Source: Dendrophyllia cribrosa
Taxonomy: Eukaryota > Cnidaria > Anthozoa > Scleractinia > Dendrophylliidae
Assembly: GCA_024195265.1 (NCBI GenBank)
Contig: JAJLRJ010000009.1
Span: 458,501 to 522,500 of the forward strand
Length of the DNA stretch: 64,000 bases
Direction: 5' to 3'
Shown: positions 49,501-59,180 of the stretch, in pieces
Layout of the letters: every line of letters starts with the position of its first letter
How positions within the stretch are numbered: the stretch's first letter is position 1
Made by a program: the position numbers and the translations under genes
Notes under the pieces: model-generated
Databases searched by the model: none
What the model saw: only the letters and a program-made list of their open reading frames with translations
Told to the model about the DNA's origin: nothing

Positions 49501-52500
49501 CTAAAGTGTGACCATTCAAATGAATGCTATTGAGCAGTACTTTCCTGTGGTACTGTTTATTATGCTGTACAAGGTCACTCTAACTTTTGAGTCTGTGAAT
49601 GAAATCCTACAGTGTGACCATTCAAATGAAAGCTATTGAGCAGTACTTTCCTGTGGTACTGTTTATTATGTTGTACAAGGTGTTTCTAACTTTTGAGTCT
49701 GTGAATGAAATCCTAAAGTGTGACCATTCAAATGAATGCTATTGAGCAGTACTTTCCTGTGGTGCTGTTTATTATGCTGTATAACGTGGTTCTAACTTTT
49801 GCGTCTGCTGATGAAATCCTAAAGCGTGCCCATTCTTGGGGTGAATATAACAATAATTTAAAAGTAAATATGTCAACAGGATACTGACCTTCAGCTTACT
49901 GACTTGTTCTTCTTGCTTTTCAACATAAGCATTCAGTTTTGTTATGGCATCTGAAAAAGCAGACAGGAATTATCTTATTTAACATTGCTGAAAGAAAAGT
50001 ATGTTCCTATATTTCCAGCCCAGTAGCTGCATTTGATTTCTGTAGCATTAAGTCAACATGTATCGAAATTATTTAGTTCAAATTTGAAACCTTAGATGGT
50101 TAGCTGGTAAGGGCTGGCACAGAAATCCCTGTTTTTTTTTTTTTGGAATGACCATTATAATAATATGTCTTATAAAATTCATTAATAATTCATAAGGAAA
50201 CTACAAAAGAAATGAAAATTTAATGAAGGTTTGTAAACCCCAATACAAATCAACTGAGTTGATGAATTATTAAACAGTAGCATTAACTTTTGATACAGAC
50301 AACTGCTCAGCTAATTAGTATGCATTAACTTTTCATACAGATCTCTACTCATTGTTTCATTTCATAAGTACGATAAAATATTCGCGTCCGATCTGTATGG
50401 GCGTTTACAATGGCTCGCCTTCGGCTCGCCATTGTAAACGCCCATACAGATCTCCCACTCATATTTTATCTACTACTTAAAATACGCACCCTAAGTCTTG
50501 CTTACATTGTAAAAATCGAACATATTGTAAATAGTGTAAGTAGTCGTAGTGTTGTAAGTATTGTTCAATAAAATAATGTAAAAAAAAGTCTTGCTTACGC
50601 TAGTACAGTCACATTTGAAAAGAAAAACATTAGAGAAGCTCTCTATTTACAGCAGAACTGTCAAACATATATTCTGAAACATGTTTTAAAACTCTATGCC
50701 ACATTGCGCCATAGAGTTACATGCATAATACACGCAAGGCAGTTTCAATAATAAAAGTTTGGCAAGATGTAAGTAGCTTTTACTCCATTAAGCATCAAAT
50801 TTAGATATTATTTACAACTTTTACAACTGTTGTAAACAAAAGTTGAACCAAAAAAATTGGATTTGAACATGTACCTGCTTGTTTCCTTTCAGTTTCTTCT
50901 TTAACTTTTAGGATTTCATTAAGTCTTGTATTTTCAGATGTCATTTCCTCCAACGTTTTGCTGTTGAAGCAACAAAAAATGCATCAATTGTGGTGGATTA
51001 GATTAGTAATTGTTGAGTAATGAAATGAAATTTTGTCCCACTGGTATAAGTCGTTTAACACATTGCATATTCACAAGTTAAAAAATACAAAAAATAGAAA
51101 ATGGAGAAGAAAAATGTGAAAAGATCTGCTACTGTAACTATAAAATAATAAAGAAGACTACAAGAAAATAAATAAGACTTACACACATTCAAAGAGGTGG
51201 GATATACATGTACACATGTTTAGCTAAATAAATGACAAGTGGGTTACATTAAAATCTGGAATATTTTTTTTACCTGTTTTTCTTAATCAGTGTTTCATTT
51301 TCTTTCTCTTTGGCTCTCAGTTTCTTTACAGTATTGTTGATTTGAAGTTCCTGTTTAGATAACTTTTCACCTAGAAATAATAATTATTAAAAAAAGTGAT
51401 ATACTCATCCAGAACTTTGTTGAGAAATAGAACAGGGAATGACCTTAACAATCCCCCTGGTTGAAATAGAACAGGGAATGACCTTAACAATCCCCCTGGT
51501 TGTCCTGGGGTTGCCTTATGTTCAGTACATTTTAATATAAGTAATCAGTCTTGTGATCCTCCCTGAATGTATTATTTTAACAATATATTACCTTCCTCTA
51601 ACAATTGAGCAATTTGATCATCCTTTTCCTTGAGGAGAGTTTTAAACTCTTCAGACTGCCGTTCATTCCTAACAGAAAATTAATAATTAATGCACATGTT
51701 TTGAAACAAGAGAAAGCACTTTTTTGTTGTACATAGCTGATCTATAACTGTAAAACAATCTTCTAAGAATCTTGGTGTAACACATGAATATTATTTAAGA
51801 CAATCAACTTTGTTTACTTATAAGATGACCTCTCCCAGTATGAATGATTACAATGTTACAGACTTGTTCATTACAGATTATCTCTATCCTATCTGCTATG
51901 CTTCCTTTAAGTTCACCATCAGCAAGAACACATCATTGATACCGGTAAATAATAAAAATATAAGATTATATTCTTTATCTATCAAATTCATGCAATAAAA
52001 GAAAATGTCACTTTTACTATTAGCTACATGTTTAACCTTATCACAGAAAATTGCAATTTGGGCAATATTTTGCGACAATAAATTTTCACAAATTTGCAAA
52101 ACTTGTGCAGCATTTTTTCTTACCATACCCATACACCAGGCCATGTTTTTTTTACATGAAGGAAACATGGCAGAAAACTAAAAAATTTGCTTTTATTAAC
52201 ATTAGGTACTTAATAATTTATCATTTGAAATTACAAACTATTATTTCATTAATTTCTTTTGAAAATATTCAATTATTCCAACCTTGAATTGAGGGATTGC
52301 TCTGTTTGTTCCAAAAGCAATTTCAACTGATCTCTTTCCTGAAAGAAACAACAATTTGATCACAATAATTACTTAGTATAAACTCTCATCTAACAATTAA
52401 TTAAATAAAATATCCAAGAGCTGGCAATTTACGCTTTATAGGATAATATAATATTTTAAAGTTTATGTTAAAGTTTTTTTGGCTGTTGACACTTGTACCA

Positions 52501-55500
52501 AACAGTATAAAACTCTTGAATGATTAATTTTACTGATTCCTTGTTTTATAAATAGCTTTTGTGATATATGTACTAGAAACCACCCAAAATTGATACAAAA
52601 ATATGGTTAAATTGAAATTCACCCATAATATGTGTAGATGATAGTACTGCAGCAGTTCTTCAAGGCAATTTAATTTGACACATTTTGCTTTCAAAAGTAA
52701 ACTAGTGGAAATCTGAATAAAGTTTTTGTCATGAAAAGATTTCCTTTGGATATTGATCTAAATTTCACAAACCAAACTGGTATGGGGGGGGGGGATGGTT
52801 GGGGGATGGTGGTTGGGGGTCACTCCAGCTTGTGGTAGGGGGATGAATGTTTTCTGTGGAACTACCATTGCAAGAAAATCCTTTTAACCCTTTCACTCCC
52901 AGAGTCAATGACCTGTAATGCATTTCTAACTTTTAAGTTGGTCAAGGAAATCCTATGGTAAAAAAAACAAACAAAAACAACAGTACGTACAATTTTAGTT
53001 AATAATTAAAGTAAGAAATAGAGATACTTGCCCACTGCTAATAGCAAAAAAGGCTAATCAAGGCAGGGGAAAGATTAATACAAACTTAAGTTAATAAAAG
53101 AAAAAATTACCTAAACTAGAGGACAATTAAAAAAAAAAAGACAATACAATACAATAAGTGCAAAACCCAAAACTATGGTGTGACTTTTGAAATGAAACCT
53201 CTTCAGCAGTACTTTTGCAAGGTACCATGATTTGTTTTTCAATATTTTACAAAATGGAATATGGGATTGTTAGCACTCTTGGGAATCAAAGGGTTAAACA
53301 AAGACCTCTTTGCAATACATGTACATGTACTCCATGAACATTGCACAAACCTTAGCTGCTGCTTGAAACTTCTTTTCTGTGGCTGCTACCCGAACAGTGA
53401 ATTCTTGTCTGACTTCATCTATTTCTTCACTTTCTACCATCAGTGAATCCTCAGCTTGCTTCAGTTGGCTGTGAAAATTAGCGCAAGACAATCAAAGAAT
53501 CGGTATTTTCATGCACAGCAGAAGCTGTTTGTACAACCACCACTGAGCCATAACAAGACATGAACATCTCTATGGGTATCCACACACTTTGAATTGTTTT
53601 TTTTTTTCTTTGCAAATTGTTGATTTGTCTGGAGTGAAAATGCTAGAGTCAACTGAAATTTTTTTTTCGCCCCTTGGGGCCTTATAAATTTGCTAGATAA
53701 TGGAGAATGGGGACCACACCCCGCATCCAGAGAGTCCCCTATACCTTTTACGCGAAGCGTGAATATAAATAAAGACTATTTTTTATCCTATGAAATGTGA
53801 TTGAGTCTTTCATTTATTAGTAATTTGTGATTTATAAATCTTTTTTCATTTAACAACGCAATTTTTTTACTTTAACATGGCCTGTTAATGAAGTGCTGAA
53901 TTAAATGCAATTCATGAATCATTTTGTTTTGCTTGAGTTCATTTCTGTGTATTTTGGTGTTTTGATAAATGTCTTTTTTTTCTACAGTGTACATTACAAT
54001 TGATAAAAAGAGACAATGCTGTGATAAGGAGAAGAAGATTTTCCTGGATTTTATGCATGAACGGAAAAAACTTTAGTTATTATTTGTAGCATGTAAAAAG
54101 GTCTGATGTTTTAACGTGAATGAATTTTGCAAAGGGGTATAGGGGGCCCTCCCCCCAGGGGCCCCGACCCCTAGATCCGACACTGACTGCAGATTGATCA
54201 ATACTTGGCATATGATCCTACTGTTGGCCATCTAAATGTACCTACATCTACCCACAACACCTTAATGATGTTCTGTTCTTGGGGTGATTATAAGAAGAGG
54301 TTTGACAGTAGGGACATACACTACATATATCAGTCTTAAATCATTTGAAATGAATTTGTGTTGTTAGCCAGTACAAACCTCCTCAAGATAGTAGTTGTCT
54401 CCTGTAAATCCACATTCTCTTTACTTAACAGAACTAACTTACTTTCGCGTACTTCAACCACATGTTTTAGGTTAGTGACTTCCTGCAAGAATTAAAATCA
54501 ATCCAAGATTAATTCTCACACTATACCTTCTGATACTTTTAATTCTTATTGAAGCCATTTCACTGTGGTTTTTGACTGCCTCTTTAAAGTATGATGTACA
54601 TTTACCATACAGCCTTTATAAGGGGACACAAGGGAATGTTCAACTCGACATGAGGTTCAACTAAATGACATATTACATTATTTTATTTCATGAAAAAAAT
54701 CAAATCTAAAAAATGCTATTAAAATTCACTTGCATTTTGTAATTCCCCTATCTTTCTCTTCAAGTCTTCTGGAGTCTCTATAGAATTATCGCCGTCATTT
54801 TTAACTGATACTTTCTTGCTTTCTTCTATACATTCTGGTATTGCAGCAGTCTCTGGAATGAAAAGCGAATGGATGCTCTATTTAACAAGCCCTACAATGT
54901 ACAAATGGCATTTACAATGTTAAGGTAATAACATAAAATTATACAGTTTTAACTTTAGCAGTTCAGCTTTCAGGCTTGTTCAACAATTTCACTTGCTAAG
55001 GTTCGTTCAATAAACCAGTGTCGCTTATTGAATTGCAAGCTTCTGGCTAAAGTCACATAAGATTTGCCCGGCTCTCTGATATTGTGAGATGCCTTTCTTA
55101 ATCACCAAGATTTCAAGACTGGGCTAAAATTATTTTGCTGGAACACATTAATTTGGATAGACCATTCTGCAACCCTAACCATTAACCTTAAATTTCCACG
55201 ACCATGAGCGACCTGGTCCCAGCTGACTTAAAAGCAGGTGATGAGTTCAAACCACACCAAGTATAACGTTATAACATACATTTGTTTTGTTTTTCAATAT
55301 TTTATACATGTAATATTAAATTTGAGATTTTCTTGAATTTTGATGTTTGGCACTCTTACAGTGTAGGAGTTCAAGGGTTAATAATATTTAGTTGTAGGTT
55401 AAAATTATTTCAAACTTGGTTAATTTTTATTTTCCTTTGTCTGAGACTATGTTAATGAAGCTGGGACAAAGAAAAAGAAAACTTAACCTAGTTTGAAAAA

Positions 55501-58500
55501 ATTTTTAACCTATAACATATACCGTACATTCTGTATTGCTTACTCACCACTGCTAATACTGGGTTGCTGTGAGAGTGATCTGTCAAAAGCAGAATTTTGT
55601 GCTTCCTTACAAACCACTTGTTCTGTTTGGATGCCATCTTCAGATTGTTTATTTTGTACAGTTGGTGCTGCATCCACCAACATTTCTGCCACATTCTCTG
55701 AAACTGGTTGATTTTCCTTCAATTCAGTTAATGGAGGTTTGGACTCATTCTGTATGACTCCTGATAAGCCTTCACTGCATTCTCCATCTAACTGTAAAGG
55801 CGTTTCTTCATGATTACTTTTTGTCCCTTTTCCTGACTGTTCCTTTAAAAATCGATTTGGTGTTGAACTGTCAAGAGGCTCAATCTTGAGAAATTTGTGC
55901 TGTCTCGCTAATTTGTTACCACCCTCCTCTACAGGAATTTCAGTGAAGGCAACATTGTCAGTTGAATCTATAAAGGATTCGCTGAGATCCCTACTAACTG
56001 ACTTGTTAATAACACTGGGAGGAACATGCTGAGCATCTGGGGAATTGACAACAACATCTGTCTTGTTTACACTTTCAAGAGCATTCAAACTATTTATCTC
56101 CTCAGATTGTTCTACTGCAGTGGAACCCACAGTCTCTGCATCACAATCTTGATCTTGTATTTCCACCAAAGATACTGGTTCTTCACAAGCAGTATTTAGT
56201 ATTTCTTCCTTAAGATCCCCATTACTTGTTATAGCAGAATTGTTCAACAAAGAAGCATCCTCATTCCCTATTGCATTTACATGTACCTTTTTACTGTTAT
56301 CTTTCAAGCTCTTTTCAGGAGAGGCAAGTTTTAAATCTTTGGACTCCAGTTCATTTCTACTTTCAACAGTTGTACATGTGACACTCAATTCTTCAACTTC
56401 ACACTCCGTATTTTCTGCTCTGTCATCCTTAACTACTTTATTTTCATTTTTATTTTTATTCTTTTTAGGCAATTCATCAGTGACATTTAAATCTGTTCCT
56501 TCAGCCTGTTTAGTAGCATCTGATGATGATAAAAGCCTGTTTGATTTTGAAGTATTTGTGAGATTATCCTCATTCCTTTTTTGCTGTTTTAATGCTCTTG
56601 AAGATGAGTAAGTATCTTTCTCTTTTGAAGGATCAACACTTGTAGCTTCTTTTCCATCATGACTGCTTCTTCCTGTTGTTCTGCTTACTCTAGAGCCAAG
56701 TTTTCTACCAGCAGTTCTGCGACTTGAAATTTTAGATTCAGTACTTGTGGAAGATGAGGTAACTGAGTCGCCAAGAAAGGAGGACCAAAATGAACTACCT
56801 TCACTGTCATTGTCCTTTGAATTATTCACATCTGATGACGACTTTCTGGTGGATTTTGAGGCTGAAGTAGTAGGTAGTGATGAAGAGGATTTTATTGTTG
56901 TTAAATTCTCCTTTGCAGAGCCGTCAGATGAGGAGGAAGATTTCTGTTTGCTTGGAGCTACAGAAACAGAACAAATTACAACCATTATCTAAAGCTTTCT
57001 TGCAGGCAACTCTTTGGGCTTCATAATGGGCTACAGGAAAGACTGGTAAAATGGACAAATACTCGTTTGACTTGGAAGGAGGGCGGGAGAAGAGAAAAAA
57101 AGTGAACAAGAGTTGCCAACTCCGCTTATCGCTTGCATGAAAATAAAAGAGTCACTGTGCTCATTTAGTGAAAAACAAGCACTTATTTATTTGGAAAATT
57201 TACATGTACATGTAGCCCCCAAAATACCGTTTTGGTTGGCAATGCATGCATGCAAGTGCATGCACGTGTATAATTCAACACATTGATACACTGCCCAAAT
57301 ATGGTCATAAAGCTCTCAATATCTGTAGGTTGACATGGTGTACATAATGTTTTAAACATTTATTGTGTCCTTTAGCTGTACAGTTTTGTAAGACATACTG
57401 TCCTCCCTGCATTTCTTTCAGACTCTTAGCCACTGTTTAGGTAGCTGTGTGTTTGTTCAATTTGTTTTGATTATGAATTGAACTTTTTACGACACGAAAC
57501 ACTTGTCACTAAGAAGTTCTATGCCATTTTTACTGTGTTTTAATTTGTGTAGTTACTGCTCTTTCCCATTCCATTTATGCAGACAAAAGCTCTTTTATAA
57601 AACTCTCAATTTGTGTCGCTAAATTAATTTAAGCTTGGTGAATTTTCATTAGCTGCTTGTGTAAGAAATGGTGCGAGGTAAAATATTGTAGTAAGTCTTT
57701 TTACTTAATAAAAGGTTGTAAGCTTATATCTCAATGAATTTTTCTTGAAACTGTGATTTGTTATCAATGTGTTGAATTGTAAAACAGTTGTTCTGCTCAA
57801 ACTTGCACATTGATATCGCCTGATTTTAGCCAACATGCCCCACGGCCTGGTTGGCTAAGTATCCAACAATATTGTACTCGCTTTCGCACCATAATTGTTA
57901 AATATATTGCGTAATAGTGATACCAGTGCAATACTAGTGAATCACATTACATGGACTATCAGCAAATTGAGCAGATTGTCAACCTTGTGGCCAGGTAAGG
58001 TGCTTTTGAGTCATTCCTTTGAACCACGACTGTGTAACCCCCTCCCCATGTTCTCTCTAAACAATCACCTCTACACAACACAATTTTTTTCTTATCAAGA
58101 AGCTGTAATTGAGACCTATCATTAATGAACAATTCTAATACGCGGTCATTTTGCTTTAATTATACTTCATATGAGTAAACATCTAGCGTCAGTGATATGT
58201 TAGACCAGTTGAGCTGGGTATCGCTAGAGAGCAGAAGGAGGGCTATCAGGCTATGTATGATGTTCAAAATTCACCACAATCTTGTTGCTCCAGATGGGTT
58301 GGATAGAATGGAACCAATGCAAAGGAAGAGCAGGCACTGTAATTCTGAGTTGCAAGGTCCCAAGATCAAAAACGAACTTCCATCTCTACTCCTATTTCCC
58401 AAGAACGATCAGAGATTGGAACATTCTTCCAGACGATGTAGTGCAAGCATCTACCTTGGCCTCCTTTAAACAGAGGCTTGCCAGTTTTGATAACCAGACA

Positions 58501-58893
58501 TGACCATTCCTTTCTTAATTTATTGATTTGTTATTAATTAAGTTTTACTGTTATTGTTGTAAATGTATATTTTTAACGCTTGCGAAAATCTTCAGAAGTG
58601 AAGGAGGCAAGTTTAATGGGAGAAGAAGGTTTAACTATTTTTTCGTTCCTTAAATTAAAAGTTGATTATTTATGTACCACAACCAAGATTTGAACATATA
58701 TGAAAAACATTAAAAATAAACATATATATTAAAACATAAAGGAGAAGATGCGTTTACCTGAAGTGCTAGAAGTTGCAACGTTAGATTCATCTTCGATTTC
58801 CAAAACACGGTCGATGGACTTTTGCAGATTTTGTGCTTGAGACAAAGCTGTTTTAGCGAAAGATGAGAAACTCGAAGTATCAAACCAACTCAT
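33909..58893 (-). CDS. TMF1: TATA element modulatory factor 1, Golgi golgin (24 exons)
   Basis: TMF1 is a long coiled-coil golgin on Golgi membranes that binds Rab6 and captures transport vesicles; it was first found as a TATA-element binder. Exons on the minus strand: 58758-58893, 55548-56957, 54734-54852, 54379-54482, 53351-53468, 52283-52338, 51592-51668, 51274-51370, 50875-50960, 49889-49950, 45471-45535, 44914-44965, 44280-44384, 42505-42597, 41835-41889, 40981-41082, 40293-40485, 39959-40028, 38642-38725, 37857-37931, 36069-36233, 35510-35635, 34975-35085 and 33909-33938. They total 3591 nt, 1196 aa (human 1093). The N-terminus MSWFDTSSFSSFAKTALSQA is diagnostic. Exon 2 encodes a 470-residue Ser/Glu-rich, low-complexity region. 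A coiled coil follows (LLKEKDDQIAQLLEEGEKLS; RPLLRQIENLQSSYG), then the TATA-binding domain, ending LQMYGEKAEQCEELKMDLED and IQELLGATR. Intron 3 seems to use a GC donor. Confidence 0.93.
34110..34770. repeat. ATT microsatellites and a 190-bp direct repeat (TMF1 intron 23)
   Basis: A segment of about 190 bp (ATTAATAACCAAGCTAACTA ... GATCTACTAGAATGCTAAAA) occurs twice in direct orientation, about 34135-34300 and 34530-34690. (ATT)n tracts at about 34100-34120, 34329-34350, 34474-34505 and 34745-34768 punctuate the copies. The layout fits two 3' ends of one retroelement family with microsatellite tails, in minus orientation. Confidence 0.75.
35203..35488 (+). mobile_element. Dispersed MITE family copy A (TMF1 intron 22)
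   Basis: Begins TTTTCAATTGAGCGTCGAAA and ends ACGACACTGAATTGAAACTG; the ends are imperfect inverted repeats. The interior has TGTGATTGGGTAAAAATCTC, CGCGCCACTTTCTCAAC and TTGGCGCCGGCTACATGT. Other copies lie at 37590-37840 (plus), 38805-39120 (minus) and 40505-40765 (minus), all in TMF1 introns. Confidence 0.75.
35745..36030 (-). repeat. 106-bp module array, minus orientation (TMF1 intron 21)
   Basis: About three units read on the plus strand as ATTTCATCCACAGACTCAAA, AGTTAGAAC, CTTGTACAGCA, ATAAACAGTACCAC and TCATTTGAATGGTCACAC, ending within 40 bp of exon 21. Orientation is opposite to most other arrays in TMF1. Confidence 0.85.
36357..36550 (+). mobile_element. Short TIR element related to the 106-bp module
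   Basis: Starts CCCTTTCACTCCCAGAGTCA, continues through ACATGTAGTGTAGTTCTAAC and TTTTGAGTCTGTGGACGAAA, then GTGACCATTCAAATGAAACC, CAGCAGTACTTTTGCATGGT, TTTTTCAATATTTTAC and TTTTGATGTTGGCACTCTTG. Other copies end CACTCTTGGGARTSAAAGGG, the reverse complement of the start. The middle part is homologous to the tandem 106-bp unit. The right TIR is truncated here. Confidence 0.75.
36569..37362. mobile_element. 794-bp DNA element with AGAGGGCAAAATTA ends
   Basis: TATAATATAGAGGGCAAAAT on the left pairs with ATTTTGCCCTCTATGTTATA on the right. Near the left end CTGATTGG/GTGATTGG boxes recur three times. There is no open frame that I recognise as a transposase. It lies in TMF1 intron 20. Confidence 0.7.
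37590..37840 (+). mobile_element. Dispersed MITE family copy B (TMF1 intron 20)
   Basis: Same family as 35203-35488: TTTTGTGATTGGCTAATAAA, CCACTCTCTCAACCAATCAG, AAGTAAAACCAAAACAAGTC, GCGCCCGCTGGGTGCATTTG. The right end is close to exon 20. Confidence 0.7.
37958..38362. mobile_element. MITE with AGGGGCTAT..CACATGATACCGG ends
   Basis: The left end AGGGGCTATACACATGATAC and the right end GTATCATGTGAATAGCCCCT are inverted repeats. The interior is rich in GGAATGAA/TTCATTCC repeats, so it can fold extensively. It is about 405 bp, in TMF1 intron 19 immediately before (in plus coordinates after) exon 20. Confidence 0.8.
38805..39120 (-). mobile_element. Dispersed MITE family copy C with a 23-bp tandem repeat
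   Basis: Minus-oriented copy of the 35203-35488 family (GATTGGTTGATAAAGTGACG, CAATCACAAGGCGAAGCAAT). Near 38870-38955 a 23-bp unit (AATCCAATGAAGCAATCAAT+GAT) is repeated about four times, an internal expansion not seen in the other copies. Confidence 0.7.
40088..40262 (-). mobile_element. Short TIR element, minus copy (TMF1 intron 17)
   Basis: Reverse-oriented copy of the 36357-36550 element. It starts TTTTCACGCCCAAGAGTGCC, runs through GGTACCATGCTAAAGTACTG, AATGGTCACACCATAGGATT and AACTACGCTACATGTCCTGC. It lies 30 bp from exon 17. Confidence 0.7.
40505..40765 (-). mobile_element. Dispersed MITE family copy D (TMF1 intron 16)
   Basis: Minus copy of the 35203-35488 family: TCCAATGAACCAATCAAAAC, GATTGGTTTAGAAAGTGGCG, TTAACCAATCACAAACCGTA, ending GAAATTACTTTCGACACTCA. 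It starts about 20 bp past the exon 17 acceptor. Confidence 0.75.
40820..40847. repeat. 28-bp G run (TMF1 intron 16)
   Basis: Uninterrupted G homopolymer, the longest in the window. It lies between MITE copy D and exon 16. Confidence 0.95.
41140..41695 (+). repeat. 106-bp module tandem array (TMF1 intron 15)
   Basis: Five units, anchored at AACTTTTGAGT-like points 41152, 41248, 41354, 41464 and 41570 (spacings 96, 106, 110, 106). Same unit as the other arrays; it lies between exons 15 and 16. Confidence 0.9.
41950..42185. mobile_element. MITE-like element with a 60-bp internal duplication
   Basis: AGCATTGCGAGACAAGTTAC followed by AGATTACACGTTAC occurs at 42014 and 42074. CTTGCAACGCAACG near the left end is mirrored by AACTCGCAACGCAA near the right. 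There is no coding sequence. It lies in TMF1 intron 14. Confidence 0.6.
43127..43151. repeat. 25-bp G run (TMF1 intron 13)
   Basis: Uninterrupted G homopolymer between CACCGTGGTACAA and TGAAAACCCC. Confidence 0.95.
43307..43514. mobile_element. Inverted-repeat element (TMF1 intron 13)
   Basis: ATAAGTTCGTGTTCCAGTA (43307-43325) pairs exactly with TACTGGAACACGAACTTAT (43496-43514). The interior is rich in CATCACTA/CATCATC motifs. It is MITE-like. GACAATAT flanks the left end and a similar CGACAATAT follows the right end. Confidence 0.75.
44530..44900 (+). repeat. 106-bp module array ending in the TIR-element right end (TMF1 intron 12)
   Basis: Units are anchored near 44544, 44650 and 44756 (period 106). 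After the last core (GAGCAGTACTATGCAATGGC) the sequence changes to TTCAGTATTTGACACAATAA, CATTTGGGATATTTCTGG and CACTCTTGGAAGTGAAAAT. This is the right end of the TIR element seen at 36357-36550 and 52885-53296, so the array sits inside such an element. Exon 12 begins 14 bp further on. Confidence 0.85.
45723..45856. mobile_element. Small inverted-repeat element (TMF1 intron 10)
   Basis: GCGAACCTGCGGTATAAAAG on the left pairs with CTTTTATATCGCAGGTTTGG on the right, and CAAATGAGCAAGAAC pairs with GCTCATTTG in the middle. TTAA lies at both outer edges, but the ends are offset by two bases, so the TTAA target-site reading is uncertain. Confidence 0.65.
46652..48893 (+). mobile_element. 5'-truncated L1/Tx1-like LINE with target-site duplication (TMF1 intron 10)
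   Basis: The body is 46663-48882, antisense to TMF1. Both ends are flanked by the identical 11-mer AAGTGCTCTGG (46652-46662 and 48883-48893). The 3' end carries AATAAA merging into an A-rich tail (48857-48882). An open frame runs to TGA at 48505-48507, about 614 codons from the truncation point. It has no own start codon, because it lacks the 5' UTR, ORF1, endonuclease and the first part of the reverse transcriptase. Visible domains: RGVRQGCPLS and SQYADDT (catalytic Asp-Asp), LKINQSKSEMLWLGS, then a C-terminal zinc-binding block (CPFCPSEYQTMNHMFVHC). An intact frame, perfect TSD and tail indicate a recent insertion. Confidence 0.93.
48895..49830 (+). repeat. 106-bp module tandem array, 9 copies (TMF1 intron 10)
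   Basis: Anchor ACTTTTGAGT starts at 48930, 49040, 49150, 49264 (variant), 49371, 49477, 49583, 49689 and 49795. The last five spacings are 107, 106, 106, 106 and 106. Earlier 110-bp units carry a 4-bp insertion (TATCAATGCTG). Adjacent units are more alike than distant ones, a sign of local duplication. The array directly follows the LINE insertion and ends 59 bp from exon 10. Confidence 0.95.
50382..50470. repeat. Hairpin inverted repeat (TMF1 intron 9)
   Basis: GATCTGTATGGGCGTTTACA on the left pairs with TGTAAACGCCCATACAGATC on the right (50390-50452), with a short CTTCGG-centred spacer. Outside, GATAAAATA pairs with TATTTTATC. It is MITE-like. Confidence 0.75.
52885..53300 (+). mobile_element. 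TIR element with a nested 213-bp insertion (TMF1 intron 5)
   Basis: It begins AACCCTTTCACTCCCAGAGT and ends CACTCTTGGGAATCAAAGGG, an inverted pair; the core matches 36357-36550. It is interrupted by an A-rich insert (52960-53172) flanked by CTATGGT on both sides (52953-52959 and 53173-53179), a 7-bp target duplication. The right end stops about 55 bp before exon 5. Confidence 0.8.
55405..55512. repeat. Inverted repeat next to TMF1 exon 2
   Basis: Arms of about 45 bp: TCAAACTTGGTTAATTTTTA and TTTTCCTTTGTC on the left pair with GACAAAGAAAAAGAAAACTT and AACCTAGTTTGAAAAA on the right. It lies 36 bp past the exon 2 donor within intron 2. Just to its left (55280-55385) is a partial right end of the TIR element family (TTTTTCAATATTTTATAC, GATGTTTGGCACTCTTAC). 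Confidence 0.65.
58197..58503 (+). pseudogene. LINE C-terminal fragment (TMF1 intron 1)
   Basis: The plus frame reads LDQLSWVSLESRRRAIRLCM and MFKIHHNLV, then after frameshifts YSYFPRTIRDWNILPDDVVQ and ASTLASFKQRLASF followed by stop. This is the typical RDWN.LP...F...L terminus of a CR1/Jockey-type LINE. It lies about 255 bp from TMF1 exon 1, antisense to the gene. Confidence 0.75.
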
Positions 58894-59180
58894 GAGTGTG
58901 TTCTGTAGTCGTTAGAATGTTTAAATATCGCCTGCATTATAAGATTAAATTATTTCCAAGGGAACTGACAAGGGCAGGAAAAACGCTATCCACGTATGAA
59001 TTTACTAGCCGCCGCCATCTTGTTTACCACTGACATCATTTCACTCATTGGAGACTGGTAGTGAATTTGATGCATTATGGGAGGAAATATTTCAACATGG
59101 CGGACAAAAGGAGTTCAATTTTATAGTGAATCCAAGTTCTAATTTTCACGAAAAGCTTGACTTTTTTTTCGGTGTAAATT
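58894..59180. promoter_or_regulatory. Shared divergent promoter of TMF1 and MRPS24
   Basis: There are 287 bp between the two start codons. GCCGCCATCTTG (59011-59022) is a full YY1-type consensus, and CAACATGGCGGA (59093-59104) is a related box in the opposite orientation 70 bp on. No TATA box is seen. The two opposed motifs sit roughly where the two transcription starts would be, one for each gene; this is inferred from motif position only. Confidence 0.65.

Noticed and set aside
53640..54190. Segment with C/G-rich ends (CAGAGAGTCCCCTATACC and GGGGTATAGGGGGCCC) in TMF1 intron 4
   Set aside because: The ends look partly inverted, suggesting another transposable element, but the pairing is short and interrupted and I could not fix boundaries.
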